From: Chrysogorgia sp. JL179-B06
Taxonomy: Eukaryota > Cnidaria > Anthozoa > Scleralcyonacea > Chrysogorgiidae
Length of the DNA: 64,000 nt
NCBI GenBank assembly: GCA_035772405.1
Contig: JAYKKM010000263.1
Span: 1-64,000 of the forward strand
Direction of reading: 5' to 3'
The translations under genes were made by a program, and so were the position numbers. The notes below the pieces were generated by a model, which did not search any database, was not told the origin of the DNA, and worked only from the letters and a program-made list of their open reading frames with translations. Shown piece by piece: positions 47,901 to 53,900 of this stretch. Position 1 is the first letter of the stretch. The number at the start of each line of letters is the position of its first letter.

Positions 47901-50900
47901 AGACACAGGCCGGAAGTTGGGAAACAGTTCACAATCCAGATATGGTTTCTTTAGTGATGGTTTCAGAACAGCGATTTTTAAATCCAAGGGTACGCATGCA
48001 GATGCTAAAGATAAGTTCACAATCTGTGTGAGAACAGGTAAGAGTTCATTCAAAAGATTTTTCTGTAATAGAGCAGGAAGCGGATCCAATACACATGATT
48101 TACTAGCCAGTTTTCCTACTTTGCAGCATACCTCATCAGTAGTGACAGTTTCAAAATTACGTAGTTCGTTGTCATGGTTGATCTTTACACCAGCTGGATC
48201 AGCAGGGACTCATCCAAATACGGCAGATTATTTCGTATAGAACGGACTTTATCCATAAAAAAGTTAGCGAATTTATTTGCTATATCCACATCAGATTGAC
48301 CTGTAGGATATTGCTTAGGTGGATTTCTATGTAACAATCTGTCAATATGGCCAAATAGAGACTTCTGATCGCCCTCGCTTTCCTTTATCAAAGAGGAATA
48401 ATAATTCATCTTAGATGACTTTAGGAGATCCCTCATAAGTTGACACTGATCCTTCAATGCCTCAAGATCATCCAGGCAGCCCGAACGTCTCCACTTGCGT
48501 TCTAACCTTCTCCGGATAGTTTTCTGATGCTTAATCTCATCCGTATACCAGTCTGCAGAGGGACGGATTGTAACCATTTTCATTTTTACAGGTGCATGAG
48601 CATCGATGACATTCGATATGATGTTATGATATTGACTAACCAATCCACCAATATCAGATGCCGGTTCTTTAAATAGAGAGGAGTTTAGCAAATCAGATAT
48701 GAGTAATTTAGTGTCTATGGAGCGGAGTTTGCGCACACCAATTTCCTTTCTGATGATTGGTGGTTTGTGGACCAAAAAATTGCATGTCACAGCATAATGA
48801 TCTGACAACATCGGATCTTCTACACTGAAATTATCAGCAACAATTTCATCTTGTCGAGTAATTACCAGATCAAGAGTGTGAGAGCTGAGATGAGTATAGG
48901 CTTACAAATGTTTTGTTCTAGTCAAAATGAATGAAGCAAATCAATAAACTTCATCGCAGCACCGTCAGATTTATTATTAACATGAAAATTAAAGTCACCA
49001 GTGATAACCAAATTATCTGTCACAGTAGCCAAAAGTTCCATAAAGCAGGTAAATTCTTCAAAGAACATGTTTAGGCTCAAACCATTCTTACATGAAGGTG
49101 GAGGACGATATATAAGCACCAAGTGAAGGTTGTTTGAAGGTTGTTGTATCGTAATTTGCATATTCTCAAACGACTTGAAATTTATTGAGGAAGACGTTTT
49201 CATTCGTAGATTAGCTTTATGTAGCAGACCAAGTCCACCCCCAGTTCTATTGGCACGAGGTAAATGTTTAAATAGATATCCTGTAGGGCAAAGGTTACCA
49301 GTCGTAAAGCTGTCATGTTGATCGGATTTTAACCATGTCTCAGTTATAGCCACAATATCATAAGACTTGTCAACAACATAATCTTTGATAAACAGCAACT
49401 TGTTAACAACGGATCTCGAGTTAAGCAGGCAGAATTTCAAACACTTGGCAACTTTGGGCAAATTATTCGGAGCCAAAGGCAGGGGTTTGATATAAATGAG
49501 ATTGTTTACATTTACCTTCGCTTGACCTCTATATGCAAATGTATTGTTTCGCGAGAAGCAAACTTTGATAAGGTTATCTCTGTTGATGTTAATCCGCTTT
49601 TTCTTCAAAATTCCAGCTCTTTTTCCACGACAAGGGCATGTAATCTGTAGATCTTTAAGATGATTGAATAAACTAGGACAGATGCGATCCTTCCGTCCAG
49701 TATTAAGGCGTAACAAAGAATTCTTGCTGTAGACTAAATAATTAGGAGAACAATGGCGTATACAATCCGTTGTAAATCGTTGAGTTAGCACTGATTTTCC
49801 TCGGGTAAATACATCAGATAAACCAAATAATGTTCTCCGAGCCATTTCTAGATGGTTAGGTAACTTACTAGAATACTAAACTGGAAGAACAACTGAATAA
49901 AAACTATTAAAATTAAGAAAACTTATAGCGATAAAATATCGTGCAGCCAGTCATGGGCGCATAGCGACAATCTGTTGCTCCCTATGATTTATACACAATT
50001 ATTGTTCGTTAAGTTTCTTCAATAATTTATACCTAAACTGGCAAGGGCTACCCGATTCTTGATGAAAATATTTACCTATAAAACTAAAAATAACTGGTGT
50101 CCTTCATCATGTCTAATTCCCCCACTGGTTGAATATTCATGATCGACTTTTCTGCCTGCATTTCGTTGCATGGTAAAGTAATCACGATGTCTTTTCTGCT
50201 TGTTTTTAACTTACCCGACAGTCTTGTTTGTTGTCTATGGTTATTTATCTAAGTAAAGTTTGTTTCCGAAATCTTTCGTCACTATAAACTGTTTTTGCTT
50301 CTGGTGTAATTGACATTTTTCCGCACGTATGTACACTTGTATGTACATTCGTCTAAAACATGTTTCCATTTTCAAAATGACATTTTAGAAAATATAACAC
50401 AAAAGACCACTATATTCTCATACATTGTCTGTGTTCATAGAGTTCGAAAGCTATAGCCTATACGGTATATTACGGGATGTTTTTGTTGTCAGGATGTTTT
50501 TGTAATTGTGTTTTCCTGTGTGTTTTCCCGAATTTTCCGTATTTTTCGCTTACCTTAGTTTATTGAAAGAGTAATTTTTCGACTTATTGAAATAGTAATG
50601 ATGTATTACACTTGAAAATGACAAACTCGACGTTTAAACAAGGGGAAAGTCCAATTTTTTTAATATTAAAACAAGTAAACAAGCCTTCACTCTTCAGTCA
50701 AAGTATGCACCGGAAGTAAAATTAGTCGTGCGGACCAATCAGATGTGTTTGGCTGAGCTACTCAGCCTCTACTTATGCGCTCGCTCTGTGTTTAATGGTA
50801 TATATATATATATATATACAGCAAAGTGAAAAGGTGGTAAACTGCCAAGATTTTTAGTGACGAAATACTGACGTTTCGAGCAGAGCCCTTCATCAGAGTA

Positions 50901-53900
50901 AAGGGCTCCGCTCGAAACGTCAGTATTTCGTCACTAAATTCTTGGCAGTTTACCACCTTTTCACTTTGCTGTATATCATTCTACTTTTCTAGGTATATAT
51001 ACAGACATATATGTATAAGTTATCATATGAGGGATACGGTGATATCAGTTCTATCACTCGAGGACGATATCATAGTTGTCACGAGTGAGCGCAGAGAACG
51101 AGGGACAATTATGATATCGTACCGAGAGGTATAAAACTGATATCACCGAGTCGTGAGTGTGATAACCTTTTTTATCACACACTAGTGTCTTTATCAGGGT
51201 GATAACGACACCTTCTCGGATAACGACCTTAAATCGTAGGCCCTCGGAACCCCCATCAATTGGGCTTCTAGCCTGTTGGGTTATTCCGTTCACCAAAGAG
51301 TGAGAAATCTAATAAACTAATAAACTAATAAACAGCGGGAAATAAAAACGATATCGTCCCTAGGGACATATCGTTTTTATCACCCGCTGTTATCAACATG
51401 ATAAAGGCACTAGTAAGAGTTCATATTTCTCTGCTTGTTTTCCTTGGATTTCTGCTCTGTATAGGTAGATCTATTTGGGTTTGTCAATTGTATCGACGAC
51501 ATGCTGGGAATTGGGCTTTATCTAACTTTTTTCTTCTTGGGTTGGTTAAATTTGTGATCTTGGTTGGGTAAAATGTTTTTTTCCAGCACCAAATCTATTT
51601 CTCTTCGGCCCCCACCCGACCAAAAATAATGACAGATCCCTAAGGGTGAGTAGTCCTTCAATAGCGTAGAGTCTGGCTGCTATTAATAGCTCAAAAAGCG
51701 GACAAACAAACCACATTTGACTCACAAATGATTGCAAATGAGCTATTTCTTTTGTTATGGCCACAAGAATTATGGGTAAAAGCGGACAAACATCGGTACT
51801 GACGTCATCTTGACTGAGCGCTATTGTATTTATCGACATGATTAACCTACACTATTAAGTCGACGGAAAACTGTTAACTCGAGCGGGATTTGAACTCTCG
51901 CCTTCGGGATTACGGTCCGCTGCTCTACTGGGAACAGTGTGTTAATTTTATCCATTTAAGTCCACGAAATATTATGCTTACAGATAACAGCCTTACCACT
52001 GATCTGGAAAGAAGACTGGATCGAGCAACTATTGTTCAGAAAATGAAACCGGAAGTCCGCCATTACTAAGGGACCAACTGAGGATCCTATAAGGTTTTTT
52101 GTTGGATTATGTGCTCTTACCATAGACAAAATAAAATAATTTTACTATAAAGAGGACCAGAAAACATTTTTCAAATTACTGGGTAAAACGATTCATGGCC
52201 TACCTACAGATTTACTGCGACTTTGGTCCCTTAGTAATGGCGGCCGTTGGCTCTAAATATCCAGTGAGAGAAGCCTAATATGAGACGTCAAATTAGGTTG
52301 AAGATTTTATGCATTTAATGTTAACAAAGAAACTATATTGGCCAGACACTAAACCTATTTCGCGAGCGTCACAGTTTGATTTGCTTGAAAACTCGGAGCT
52401 TCTAATGATCTCTCGTCAATTTACATTATGCAAATATGCAAGCTTCAAAATCAGCTCATCAGATACAATAGAAAGCTCAATCCAGTCCTATTTTTGAGAT
52501 CAGTGATCCTTACAGATGATAAATAATATCCTTGCAGATTATCATAAGGGGAACTGTACCAAAAAAACCCAAAAAACGTTTAAATAAAACGCCTTTAAGT
52601 ATGTTTAAGTATCGGTGGTCTAGTGGTCAGGGCCACTGCCTCCCACCTCTGAGGTCAAGAGTTCGAATCCTGTGCTCGGACATTTGATCGCACGTGGAAA
52701 GAGTTGGTCAACACTGTGCCGAAAGTGGTGGGTTTTCTCCGGGTTCTCCGGTTTCCTCACACAGGGAAGTTGACAGGGCGGGTTAGGATAAATAGTTAGG
52801 AAAACTAATGATGATAAAAACTGTAAAAATAAATAGCTAAGGTTAATTGATTGGGGTACTGGGTACTGAATGTAATAGAATAAATTGTCGATGTTGTAAA
52901 GCGCATTTGATCATATACACATGCTAATTTGCGCTATATAAATAGTAAACATTACATTATTATTTAGAAATGTTAATTGTTTTACGGTATCTGCTCTTGT
53001 ACTCGAGAAATAATGTTTTCATTCTCGTATTTTAAGCTTCAGGACGCCGCCATTTTAGAGTTTTCCCGACGGCTCAAAGTTAATGTACAGCGGTGATTTT
53101 CTTTTCAATTTGTAACTTGTACAACCTAATAATGTTAATATTTTGTCTGTTTTATAATTTAATAACTTTAAACCTGATTTAATAACTTTAAACGTGTACT
53201 TTTGACGGTTGAGAAAGGATAACTAATGAACTATTTGGTCAATTACCCTAAAATTATCACAGATAGCAGTTATAGATGGGCCCAGGGCATTTTGCCTCCA
53301 CGGCGGAAGGTCGGCGAAAATTGCCCTGGGATCGGCTGGTCCATTCTATAATGCGAATCTGAATGCTGTCTTCAAATTTTACAGCAAATTAGAAGTGATA
53401 GCTTTCGCTAAATTGGATATATGCTTCTTCATGCCTTTTGTAAGAAATAACCATGGATGTATGGTGGATTATTAAGCTTGTTAGCTGCTTTTATGCCGAC
53501 GAATGCTGACATGAACAACTCTGAAGAGCATTGAATATTTCTCAATTATTCAGGTCAACAAAGTAGACACAGGCAATGGAACAAAGACCACAACAATTAT
53601 CATATCAAAACACCCAGAAATTCTGGGTGTCATGTGACCAGCCGATCCCAGTATGCATAGATTGACCATTGGAATATATTGACCATTGCATAGATTGGCC
53701 ATTGGAAATGTAGATTAGCATTTCCACTACAAGGTTCAAATATTTCTAACTGAAGTAAGTTTGAATGTTCAATCTCCATGCCTCTTGTTGTTCGTCCGTC
53801 GAGTCAACATTCTCCTGACATTTTCCTTGCAGAAAACACCATGTTGATGGTCCTGCAATCTTTCCAGAACCCACACTGGTCAATCGGTTATTTAGCACGA

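Noticed and set aside
51880..51940. tRNA gene
   Set aside because: The T stem is mismatched and no acceptor stem is visible. SINE-derived sequence fits better.
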